The translations under genes were made by a program, and so were the position numbers. The notes beneath the pieces are model-generated. The model was not told where the DNA came from. It did no database searches and worked only from the letters and a program-made list of their open reading frames with translations. Positions 17,034-24,038 of a DNA stretch of 25,872 nt are shown one piece after another. This DNA is from JBBIIC01 sp037446725 (GTDB lineage Bacteria > Actinomycetota > Coriobacteriia > Anaerosomatales > SLCP01). Within the stretch, counting starts at the first letter, position 1, and every line of letters starts with the position of its first letter. Location: contig JBBIIC010000026.1 of NCBI GenBank assembly GCA_037446725.1, forward strand, positions 1 to 25,872, given 5' to 3'.

Positions 17034-17822
17034 CTACCCGGCGAACCCTTCGACGACGTACGTGCCGGAGCGCTGGTCCTTGCGCAACACCACAAACCCG
17101 CGCTTCTCGGCGTCCTCCAGCAGCTGGGTGAACGAGCGGTAGCCGTAGGAGGACTCGGCGAACGACGGCTGCTTGCGTTTCATCGTGTCCTTGACCATCG
17201 ACGCGTGAATGACGTCGACGTTCTCGCGCTGCAGCGCCTCGATGGTCTCGAAGAGCAGCTTGTAGGCGGGACGCTTGGCCTTGGGCACCTTGTCGCCGAT
17301 GGCCGGTGCTGCCGTGCCGGCCGTGCGAAGGTCCTCGTAGTAGATGAACTCGTCGCAGTTCGCCGCGAGCAGGTCGCTCGTGGACTCCTTCATGCCCAGG
17401 CCGATGACGGTCTTGCCGTTCTCCTTGAGCTTGCCGACGAGCGGCGTGAAGTCGCTGTCGCCCGAGACGATGACGAACGTGTCGATGTGCTCCTTGGCAT
17501 AGGAGAGCTCCATCGCATCAACCACAAGCCGGATGTCGGCCGAGTTCTTGCCGGTCATGCCCCGCTCGGGTATCTCCATGAGCTCGATCCCGAGCTCGTG
17601 CAGCGGCGTGACGTACTCGGGGAAGCGTGCCCAGTCCGCGTACGCGCGCTTCGCGACGATCTTGCCCTTCTCCACGAGGCGCTCGAGCACGATCTTCATG
17701 TCGAACAGCGCCGGCTTGGCCGCGGCGCGGGAGCGTCCCCGTCCGCCGGCCGCCTTCTCGGCGCCGACGGCAAGGTTCTCGAAGTCGATGAACACCGCGA
17801 GGGCGTGTGCTTCCTCTGGCAT
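17034..17822 (-). CDS. NYN (PIN-like) domain protein with C-terminal LOTUS/OST-HTH domain
   Basis: 262-residue predicted RNA-acting protein. The NYN nuclease-like domain (about 7-165) has FIDFENL (D13, E15, N16), NSADIRLVVDAM (D96, D102) and VSGDSDFTPLV (D122, D124), the acidic set expected for metal binding. A linker is followed by a LOTUS/OST-HTH module (about 185-258: SMVKDTMKRKQPSFAESSYG, RSFTQLLEDAEKRGFVVL) of the kind that binds RNA. The ATG at 17822 has GGGGAGG about 10 nt upstream; an earlier in-frame start would add 19 low-similarity residues. It leads the rlmL operon, which supports a role in RNA processing or quality control. The target is unknown. Confidence 0.9.
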   Translation of the reverse strand: MPEEAHALAVFIDFENLAVGAEKAAGGRGRSRAAAKPALFDMKIVLERLVEKGKIVAKRAYADWARFPEYVTPLHELGIELMEIPERGMTGKNSADIRLVVDAMELSYAKEHIDTFVIVSGDSDFTPLVGKLKENGKTVIGLGMKESTSDLLAANCDEFIYYEDLRTAGTAAPAIGDKVPKAKRPAYKLLFETIEALQRENVDVIHASMVKDTMKRKQPSFAESSYGYRSFTQLLEDAEKRGFVVLRKDQRSGTYVVEGFAG

Positions 17823-18121
17823 CTCCGTGTTCCTCCCCAGGGATCGTGGCCGAGCGGCCCGGCCGCGCGCGGCCGACATGAGGATGATGACACACCGCGA
17901 CGATTCCTACCGCTCTCCCTCTCACGGACGATAGGCACTCATACCGTGCGAGGGGGACATTGAGAGTGCAGCCTCACAACGACAGTACGGCGCCCCGCCT
18001 CCTTGGCGCCCCTCCTGATGGCAGCCCGCCGGCCGTACCACCGGCGGGCTGTCGGGCGTCCGAAGTCACGTGTATGGGTACCTACCCGCATGAGGAGGTT
18101 CGTCCCGACCGAGGAGATCCG
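17823..18121. other. Divergent intergenic region with hairpins
   Basis: 299-nt spacer between the NYN gene (minus) and the glutaredoxin-like gene (plus). It contains a perfect 11-bp hairpin (18022-18051, loop CCGTACCA), preceded by two GGCGCC copies (17989-17994 and 18005-18010). The frame of the glutaredoxin gene is open back to a TTG at 17960, but the extra residues look non-coding. No convincing promoter pair was found on either strand. Confidence 0.6.
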
Positions 18122-18397
18122 ATGCCCGACGCTCGAGACCTCAACGCCGAGCCCGAGCTCGTCATGTACTGCACACAGTGGTGCCCCGACTGCCGGCGCG
18201 CCCGCGAGTGGCTCGACCGCCACGATATCCCCTACCGCGAGGTCGACGTATCCCGCGACGATGACGCGCGCGAGCGCGCTGCGGGCCACAACGAGGGCCG
18301 GCTCCACACGCCGACCTTCGAGCTCGGCGATGGCGTCTGCGTCGACTTCCGACCGGACCGCCTGAGCGAGCTCCTCGGTATCACATCGCACTACTGA
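18122..18397 (+). CDS. Glutaredoxin-like thiol-disulfide protein
   Basis: 91-residue thioredoxin-fold protein. VMYCTQWCPDCRRAREWLD (14-32) holds the redox CPDC pair (C21, C24), with a further cysteine at C17. HTPTFELGDG provides the cis-proline loop (TPT). YREVDVSRDD and RPDRLSELLG complete the usual strand and last helix. Small proteins of this type (NrdH, mycoredoxin, glutaredoxin) reduce disulfides or mixed disulfides; the CPDC active site does not match the common CVQC or CGYC classes, so the reductant is not predictable. The ATG is 5 nt behind GAGGAG. It is divergent from the NYN operon and convergent with the small membrane protein gene. Confidence 0.85.
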   Translation: MPDARDLNAEPELVMYCTQWCPDCRRAREWLDRHDIPYREVDVSRDDDARERAAGHNEGRLHTPTFELGDGVCVDFRPDRLSELLGITSHY

Positions 18398-18421
18398 CGT
18401 CGACGGGACGGTCGCCCCGGC

Positions 18422-18736
18422 TCACTCCTCGCGCGGCAGCTCGTCTGAGGCCACGAGCCGGTCGTGGATCGCCCAGATCCCGGTCGAATGCCCATAGCCG
18501 TACTTCAGTCCCGTGATGCCTCCGGCCATGAAGCCAAGTCCGATGACCGAGAACCACCACTGGCCGAGGAACTGCCCGCCCGCTGCGATGGCGACGCCGC
18601 CGAGCGCGACCACGCCGTTGGCGACCCAGTAGCGCCAGGGCTCCCGCGGCATGAGGGCGACGCCCCATCTCAGGCCGGCCCAGGCTCCCAGACCGATGCC
18701 GACTACGGCCCCGATGATCACGAAGACGATCTCCAC
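18422..18736 (-). CDS. Small hydrophobic membrane protein of unknown function
   Basis: 104-residue protein with three hydrophobic stretches (about 3-25, 38-57 and 60-80) rich in Gly, Ala and Val. Its soluble tail is YGHSTGIWAIHDRLVASDELPREE. No family is recognised. The start is GTG at 18736 with GAGAGG 6 nt upstream. It lies 20 nt after the beta-hydroxyacid dehydrogenase gene and is probably the last gene of the degV operon. Confidence 0.7.
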   Translation of the reverse strand: MEIVFVIIGAVVGIGLGAWAGLRWGVALMPREPWRYWVANGVVALGGVAIAAGGQFLGQWWFSVIGLGFMAGGITGLKYGYGHSTGIWAIHDRLVASDELPREE

Positions 18737-18756
18737 GCTGCGCCTCTCTTCTCGTC

Positions 18757-19641
18757 TCAGTCCCGGTCGCGATACAGACGCCAGATCGCCTGGGTACCGT
18801 CGTCGCCATACCCCGCTTCGATCAGCGACTCGTAGAGCCGCGCCGCCAACCTCGCTCCGGGCAGTTCGACGCCCAGCTCGGCTGCGGACTCGAGCGCGAT
18901 GCGCAGGTCCTTGACGAAGTGTCGCACGTAGAAGCCGGGCGCGAAGTCGCCCGCCAGCATGCGAGGCGCGAGGTTGGCGAGCGTCCAGCTGCCCGCCGAG
19001 CCCGCGGAGACCGACTGGAGCACCCGCTCGGGGTCGAGCCCGGAGGCGCGTGCGTAGCCGAGCGCCTCCGCCGCTCCGATCATCGAACCGGCGATAGCGA
19101 GCTGGTTGGCCATCTTCGCGTGCTGCCCCGCGCCCGCGGGCCCCTGGTGGACGACGGTCGTACCGAAGACGCGCAGCAACTCTTCGACGGCGGCGAACGC
19201 CTCGTCACTCCCACCGACCATGATCGAGAGCCGCGCCTCCCGCGCCCCGACGTCACCGCCGGTCACCGGCGCGTCGAGCGCGTGCACGCCGTGGGCTTGC
19301 GCCTCTGCCGAGATACGTGAGGCCAGGGACGGTGAGGAGGTCGTGCAGTCGATCAGGTGGGTGCCGGGCCGCGCGTTGGCGATCAGGCCACCTTCGCCCA
19401 GGTAGACCTCCTCGACGTCGGCCGGGTAGCCAACCATCGTGATGACGGCGTCGCACCGCGCGGCGAGCTCTGCGACGTCCGGGGCCCACTCGGCTCCGGC
19501 CTTGAGCAGCCCCTCTGCCCGTGCTCGCGTGCGCGTGTGCACGACGACGCGATAGCCCGCCGCAAGCGCATGGCCGGCCATCGGCGCGCCCATCACGCCG
19601 GTGCCGACGAAGCCGATGGTGGCCCGGCCCGGCGCGATCAC
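18757..19641 (-). CDS. Beta-hydroxyacid dehydrogenase (3-hydroxyisobutyrate dehydrogenase family)
   Basis: NAD(P)-dependent oxidoreductase of 294 residues. The N-terminal Rossmann motif is GFVGTGVMGAPMA (10-22), the substrate loop is DAPVTGGDVGAREARLSIMVGG (123-144), and the catalytic lysine is K176 in GPAGAGQHAKMANQ. The C-terminal half is helical (ALGYARASGLDPERVL, FVKDLRIALESA). Family members act on 3-hydroxyisobutyrate, tartronate semialdehyde, glyoxylate or succinic semialdehyde, and the sequence does not tell which. The start is taken as GTG at 19641, which overlaps the preceding flavoprotein stop as GTGA. An upstream ATG at 19671 would add ten residues within that gene. Confidence 0.9.
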   Translation of the reverse strand: MIAPGRATIGFVGTGVMGAPMAGHALAAGYRVVVHTRTRARAEGLLKAGAEWAPDVAELAARCDAVITMVGYPADVEEVYLGEGGLIANARPGTHLIDCTTSSPSLASRISAEAQAHGVHALDAPVTGGDVGAREARLSIMVGGSDEAFAAVEELLRVFGTTVVHQGPAGAGQHAKMANQLAIAGSMIGAAEALGYARASGLDPERVLQSVSAGSAGSWTLANLAPRMLAGDFAPGFYVRHFVKDLRIALESAAELGVELPGARLAARLYESLIEAGYGDDGTQAIWRLYRDRD

Positions 19642-20219
19642 CGCGCGTCTCCGATCCGCTCGAGCAGCCACGCCATGTTCTCGCCCAGCCGACGCATCGT
19701 GCGCACGCCTTCTTCATCCGCCGCCGCCTCACCCTTCGCGCCACCGACGCCGAGGTTCCAGTAGGACGACCCCACGACGATCATCTCCCCGATGAGGAAG
19801 AAGTGGTTGATCGAGTCCAGCGCGTGGATGGCGCCGGCGCGCCGGTGGACGACGATGCTCGACCCCGGTCTGCGCACGAACATCCCGGGATTGCCGCGCG
19901 CGACGTAGCCGGCACGGTCGATGATCGCTTTGAGCTCCGGCGTGATGTCGGCGAAATAGACCGGTGAGCCGAGCAGGATGCCGTCGGCCCCGTCGAGCGC
20001 CTCGATCACACCGTTGCCGAAGTCGTCGCGTCCGTGGCAGCGGCGATCGGCTTCCTTGCGACACCGCATGCACGCGGTGCATCCGCCGACCGTCTCACCG
20101 GAGAGCGAGATGAGCTCGCACTCGATGCCCGCCTCCCGAAGAGGGCCGAGGGCGGCCTCGATCATGCTCTCGGTGTTGCCGCCCTTGCGCGGCGAGCCGT
20201 TGACTGCGACGACCTTCAT
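19638..20219 (-). CDS. Flavodoxin-fold NAD(P)H-dependent oxidoreductase, iron-sulfur flavoprotein-like
   Basis: 193-residue FMN-binding protein. The phosphate loop is NGSPRKGGNTESM (7-19), and the flavin-contacting segment is GSPVYFADITPELKAIIDR. A cysteine cluster, C47-x2-C50-x2-C53-x7-C61, follows the first sheet. It resembles the compact motif that binds [4Fe-4S] in methanogen iron-sulfur flavoprotein, although the last spacing is longer. Many simple reductases in this family keep similar cysteines without a cluster. SD-like AAGGAAGG precedes the ATG. It follows degV by 14 nt and its stop overlaps the beta-hydroxyacid dehydrogenase start. The physiological electron acceptor is unknown. Confidence 0.87.
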   Translation of the reverse strand: MKVVAVNGSPRKGGNTESMIEAALGPLREAGIECELISLSGETVGGCTACMRCRKEADRRCHGRDDFGNGVIEALDGADGILLGSPVYFADITPELKAIIDRAGYVARGNPGMFVRRPGSSIVVHRRAGAIHALDSINHFFLIGEMIVVGSSYWNLGVGGAKGEAAADEEGVRTMRRLGENMAWLLERIGDAR

Positions 20220-20233
20220 GCGGTGCCCCTTCC

Positions 20234-21097
20234 TTAGGTGAGCTCTGAGACGGTCTGGTAGACGGCGCCGACGGTACCGGGGCCGACGTGCAGGCCGATG
20301 ACGGCGCCGAGCGGGTGAAGCGGGACCTCGCGACCGGTCGCCTCCTCGAGCATCTCGACGAGCTCGCGGCCCTCGGGCTCGTCGTCGATGTGGTGGACGA
20401 CGAGGTGCTCGAGCCCTCCGGCTCGCCCGGCATCGGCGACGACGGCGGTGGTGATCTCGGCGAGCGCGCGGCGCTTCGTGCGCACCTTGCCGAACACGTC
20501 GGTCTTCCCGTCTACCACCGTCAGGATCGGCCGGATCTGCAGCAGCGAGCCGAGGAGTGCCGACGCGCCGCCGATGCGGCCCCCTTTGCGCAGGTAGTCG
20601 AGTGTATGGGGGACGAACAGGAAACGTGTCCGCCCGATGGTGGCGCGGGCGGCCTGCTCGACCTCGTCGAGCTGGGAGCCCGCGTCTGCGGCGCGTGCCG
20701 CGGCGAGCACCGCGAATCCCAGCTGCATGCAGTTCGAGCGGGAGTCGACGAGCTCGATGCGCGCGTCGGGGTGCGACTCGAGCACGAGGTCGCGCGCCAG
20801 CTGTGCAGTGGCGAAGGTCCCGCTCATCTCCGAGGAGATGAAGACGCCACAGACATCGCTACCGGCCGTGACATGGTGCTCGAACGCGGCTGCGAGATCG
20901 GCGACCGAGGGCTGCGAAGAGGTCGGCACCTCAGCCTCCGTGGCCATACGCTGGTAGAACCACGCGCTCTCCAGGCCGTCTTCCGGGTACGACTCGCTGC
21001 CGAAGTTGACCGAGAGCGTGGCGACGGCGATGTTGTAGCGCTCGCGGTCGGCCGCAGGCAGGTACGACGTCGAGTCTGTCACTATCCCTACGCTCAT
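20234..21097 (-). CDS. DegV-family fatty-acid-binding protein
   Basis: 287-residue two-domain DegV protein. Relatives (FakB) bind a fatty acid for phosphorylation by the FakA kinase. It starts MSVGIVTDSTSYLP. Visible conserved sites are VPTSSQPSVAD (57-67), VFISSEMSGTFATA (85-98), VDSRSNCMQLGF, and the basic segment LRKGGRIGGASALLGSLLQIRPIL, which closes the lipid pocket. The ATG at 21097 lies next to GGCCGAGG; a longer upstream frame lacks similarity. No fakA is present in the window. It is the first gene of a minus-strand operon with the flavoprotein and dehydrogenase, divergent from the COG2403 GTPase. Confidence 0.92.
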   Translation of the reverse strand: MSVGIVTDSTSYLPAADRERYNIAVATLSVNFGSESYPEDGLESAWFYQRMATEAEVPTSSQPSVADLAAAFEHHVTAGSDVCGVFISSEMSGTFATAQLARDLVLESHPDARIELVDSRSNCMQLGFAVLAAARAADAGSQLDEVEQAARATIGRTRFLFVPHTLDYLRKGGRIGGASALLGSLLQIRPILTVVDGKTDVFGKVRTKRRALAEITTAVVADAGRAGGLEHLVVHHIDDEPEGRELVEMLEEATGREVPLHPLGAVIGLHVGPGTVGAVYQTVSELT

Positions 21098-21152
21098 CCT
21101 CGGCCCCTCTCGTCCGTCGGGTGCCCGCACGGGCCCCGGAGCGCTGGGCTGC

Positions 21153-21158
21153 ATTGTA
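21153..21158 (-). promoter_or_regulatory. Candidate -10 box of the degV operon
   Basis: TACAAT (21158-21153) lies 55 nt before the degV ATG in the 227-nt divergent gap. No good -35 is visible. I found no clear promoter for the divergent GTPase gene, only its strong AGGAGG site. Confidence 0.35.
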
Positions 21159-21324
21159 CCCGAAGGAGTACGCTCCGCCGTCGGTGCGAAACCGTCCGCC
21201 GTCCGGCGTGAAACCCGCGCCTGCGATGGGGATTATCCAGACGGACACTGGTTCTATGCATCAGGGTCCGAGCGATAACGCACCCCCGCGGCGGGCGGTG
21301 CCCGCATCCGTCACAGGAGGACGC

Positions 21325-22662
21325 ATGAACCGGACGAAGATCATCATCATGGGGGCAGCAGGGCGCGACTTCCACGTCTTCGCGACGTGCTACCGCGACG
21401 ACCCGTCAATCGACGTCGTCGCGTTCACCGCGACACAGATCCCCGGCATCGACGACCGGATGTACCCGGCCGATCTCGCAGGCGAGCTGTATCCGGACGG
21501 CATCCCGATCATCGCCGAGAGCGACCTGGAGGCGACCATCGCCGAACACGGCGCGGACCTCGTCGTGTTCGCCTACAGCGACGTGAGCCACGAGTACGTC
21601 ATGCACCAGGCGTCGCGCGTGCTGGCGGCCGGCGCGGACTTCGGCCTCATCGGCCCGGACCGCACGATGCTTCGCTCCAGCAAACCGGTCGTCTCCGTCT
21701 GCGCCGTGCGCACCGGCGCGGGCAAGAGCGGCATCTCCCGGCGCATCTGGCAGCTGCTCGCAGAAGCCGGACTTACCGCCGTGGACATCCGTCATCCGAT
21801 GCCCTACCGCGACCTCTCCCGCATGAAGGTGGAGCGCTACGGCTCCATCGAGGACCTCGACCGACTCGGCGTGACCATCGAGGAACGCGAGGAGTACGAG
21901 CACCTGATCGCCATGGGCGCCACCGTGTACGCGGGGGTGGACTACGAGGAGATCCTGCGCGCCGCCGAGTCCGAGGCCGACGTCATCATCTGGGACGGCG
22001 GCAACAACGACATGCCCTTCATCCGCTCCAACCTCGAGATCGTCGTTCTCGACCCGCACCGGGCCGGCCACGAGCGCCTCTACCACCCCGGCGAAGTCAA
22101 CTTCCTGCGAGCCGACGTGCTCGTCATCAACAAGGTGGACACCGCCGATCCGGCCGCCGTGGAGGCACTTGTCGAGACAGCCGCAACGTACAACCCGCAT
22201 GCAACGATCGTGCACACCGCGTCGGAGGTTCTCGCCGATGACGAGGCAGCGCTCGCGGGAAATCGGGTGCTCGTCATCGAGGACGGACCCACCGTCACCC
22301 ACGGCGGCATGGGTTTCGGCGCCGGCTACATCGCGGCGAAGCGCGCAGGCGCGGCCTCGTTCGCTGACGCCCGGCCCCACGCGGCCGGCTCGCTTGCCGA
22401 TACCTTCGCTGCCTACCCGCATCTGAGCGAGGTCCTGCCCGCCATGGGGTACTCGGCGGCTCAGCTGGCAGATCTCGAGGCGACGATCGCCGCCACTCCG
22501 TGTGACGTGGTCGTCGTGGGCACGCCGATCGACCTGTCCCGGCTCGTGCGCATCGACCGCCCCGTCGTGCGCGTCACGTACGGCTCGGCGGACGCGGGCA
22601 GCCCGACGCTCGGCGACGTGATCTCGGCGTTCGTCGCGACACACTGGCCGGACCGGGCGTAG
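21325..22662 (+). CDS. COG2403-type GTPase, cyclic 2,3-diphosphoglycerate synthetase family
   Basis: 445-residue protein with a Rossmann-like N-terminus (TKIIIMGAAGRDFHVF, then FTATQIPGIDDRMYP) and a P-loop at VCAVRTGAGKSGISRR (about 125-140). HPMPYRDL, IWDGGNNDMPF (222-232) and the GTPase-type NKVD (269-272) follow. This order matches the family of archaeal cyclic 2,3-diphosphoglycerate synthetase, about 450 residues long. Bacterial homologues are annotated by similarity only, so the phosphoglycerate reaction should not be assumed here. The ATG has a textbook AGGAGG upstream. It is divergent from degV; the next gene on the same strand begins 129 nt later. Confidence 0.82.
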   Translation: MNRTKIIIMGAAGRDFHVFATCYRDDPSIDVVAFTATQIPGIDDRMYPADLAGELYPDGIPIIAESDLEATIAEHGADLVVFAYSDVSHEYVMHQASRVLAAGADFGLIGPDRTMLRSSKPVVSVCAVRTGAGKSGISRRIWQLLAEAGLTAVDIRHPMPYRDLSRMKVERYGSIEDLDRLGVTIEEREEYEHLIAMGATVYAGVDYEEILRAAESEADVIIWDGGNNDMPFIRSNLEIVVLDPHRAGHERLYHPGEVNFLRADVLVINKVDTADPAAVEALVETAATYNPHATIVHTASEVLADDEAALAGNRVLVIEDGPTVTHGGMGFGAGYIAAKRAGAASFADARPHAAGSLADTFAAYPHLSEVLPAMGYSAAQLADLEATIAATPCDVVVVGTPIDLSRLVRIDRPVVRVTYGSADAGSPTLGDVISAFVATHWPDRA

Positions 22663-22791
22663 CAGGCGGGCGGCGCGCCATTGTGCCGCAGGTCACAGCG
22701 TGGAAATGGTGGCGCTTAACGCTCATGCAGCGCGCATCTGGTGCCGATAGGAACACCATCAGGTTCCATCGGCTCTCGAACGGGGAAGCGC

Positions 22792-23364
22792 ATGCTGACG
22801 GCGTCAAAGGGGCTCTGTCGGATCCGTCCGCACTACGACGAGGACTCCCGGTACCTCTTCCAGGTGCTGCTCACCGCCACCTCGATCGTCGAAGCTAACA
22901 TCGCGCTCGATCTGCTAACCAAGACCGTCCCGGACAAGGCGCTCGTCGCCTCGGTCAACCTCCGCGAGGCCATCAAGTCGGTCCCGTCGACCCCGTTCCG
23001 GATGGCCGTCGACGAGCAGACGTTCATGCGCGTTGGCGGCATGGTCAAGGAGCTCGCATCGCTCTCGCGCACGACGCCGGACGGCTACTCGATCGTCGTC
23101 ACCACTGCGGGCAACCTCGTGCTCGACCTCATAGTGAAGTGCGACGGCGAGAAGTACTTCTGGACGCCCATACCCCGCACCGACGACCTGGTCGAGCCCG
23201 AGCTCGTCGAGCACATCATCAGCAGCGACCACCTGTTCGAGGGCGTGGTCGACGTCATCAAGTCGATGGGCGTCGTCTTCAACCCGACACTGTACCTCTC
23301 GGTCGACGACTGGCACCTCGAGTACGCACGCGAGACCATCGAGGGCCTCGACGGGCTGTTCTAG
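22792..23364 (+). CDS. Conserved-looking protein of unknown function, 190 residues
   Basis: Not recognised. It is a soluble, well-mixed sequence with no signal peptide or membrane helix. A helical part (YLFQVLLTATSIVEANIALDLLTKTVPDKALVASVN) leads to an alternating strand pattern (GYSIVVTTAGNLVLDLIVKCDGEKYFWTP). A further acidic helical end (ELVEHIISSDHLFEGVVDVIKSMG, WHLEYARETIEGLDGLF) follows. Codon use and third-position GC agree with neighbouring real genes. The start is ATG at 22792 behind GGGGAA; a GTG at 22741 would add 17 residues. It follows the GTPase gene on the same strand and is convergent with pncA. Confidence 0.78.
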   Translation: MLTASKGLCRIRPHYDEDSRYLFQVLLTATSIVEANIALDLLTKTVPDKALVASVNLREAIKSVPSTPFRMAVDEQTFMRVGGMVKELASLSRTTPDGYSIVVTTAGNLVLDLIVKCDGEKYFWTPIPRTDDLVEPELVEHIISSDHLFEGVVDVIKSMGVVFNPTLYLSVDDWHLEYARETIEGLDGLF

Positions 23365-23389
23365 CCCGCGCCGGCGTAACTCCCCCGCC

Positions 23390-24004
23390 CTACCCGATGT
23401 CCACGCGCCTCACGACGCGGCACCCCGCTGCCGCCATCTCGGACAGCGCGCGCTCCCCGTCTCCGGGCACCAGGTCGACCGCGCGGCATCCGTCGGCGAC
23501 GACTGTCACCTCGAACCCGTGGGCACGCCCGTCGAGAGCCGTGTACTTCACGCAGTAGTCCGTCGTGAGGCCCGCGATCGTGACGTGCGTGACGCCTCGC
23601 TCCCGCAAGAACTCCTTGAGCCCGGTCGCCGTGCGACGGTCGTTCTCGTAGAACCCCGAGTAGCTGTCGATCTGCGAGTGGATGCCCTTGCGGACGACGT
23701 GGCGGACCGGGCCGATGTCGAGCCCCGAGTGGAAGCTCGCGCCGGGCGTGTTCTGGACGCAGTGCGGCGGCCAGAGCACCTGTCGAACGCCGCCCAGCTC
23801 GATCACGTCGCCGGGAGTGGTACCCGGATGGTTCGCCGCGAAGCTCCCGTGGTCGGCAGGGTGCCAGTCCTGCGTGGCCGCCACCAGTTCGAAGCGGGAT
23901 GCGAGCGCGTTGGCGACCGGCACCACCTCATCGCCGTCGGCCACCGGCAACGCTCCGAAGGGCATGAAGTCGTTCTGGATGTCCACGAGAAGCAGCGCGT
24001 CCAC
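23390..24004 (-). CDS. pncA: Nicotinamidase
   Basis: Hydrolyses nicotinamide to nicotinate plus ammonia in NAD salvage. The isochorismatase-fold catalytic triad is D8 (LLLVDIQNDF), K106 (VVRKGIHSQ) and C151 (LTTDYCVKYTA). The metal site is D46 and H48 in TQDWHPADHGSF with H81 in LWPPHCVQ. The product is 204 residues, close to other PncA proteins. I choose GTG at 24004 (MDALLLVDIQ) because GGAGG is 8 nt upstream; the earlier in-frame GTG at 24013 overlaps that site with no spacer. It follows pncB by 34 nt, so the two steps from nicotinamide to nicotinate mononucleotide are encoded together. Confidence 0.95.
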   Translation of the reverse strand: MDALLLVDIQNDFMPFGALPVADGDEVVPVANALASRFELVAATQDWHPADHGSFAANHPGTTPGDVIELGGVRQVLWPPHCVQNTPGASFHSGLDIGPVRHVVRKGIHSQIDSYSGFYENDRRTATGLKEFLRERGVTHVTIAGLTTDYCVKYTALDGRAHGFEVTVVADGCRAVDLVPGDGERALSEMAAAGCRVVRRVDIG

Positions 24005-24038
24005 GGGTCTCACCTCCGTTACGGGTCGTACCCGGTAT

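Noticed and set aside
17960..18121. 54-residue N-terminal extension of the glutaredoxin-like protein from TTG 17960
   Set aside because: Crosses a hairpin and lacks the glutaredoxin fold; the ATG at 18122 has a well-spaced GAGGAG.
23365..23389. Possible terminator between the orphan protein gene and pncA
   Set aside because: The 25-nt convergent gap contains no stem of useful length and no U-tract.
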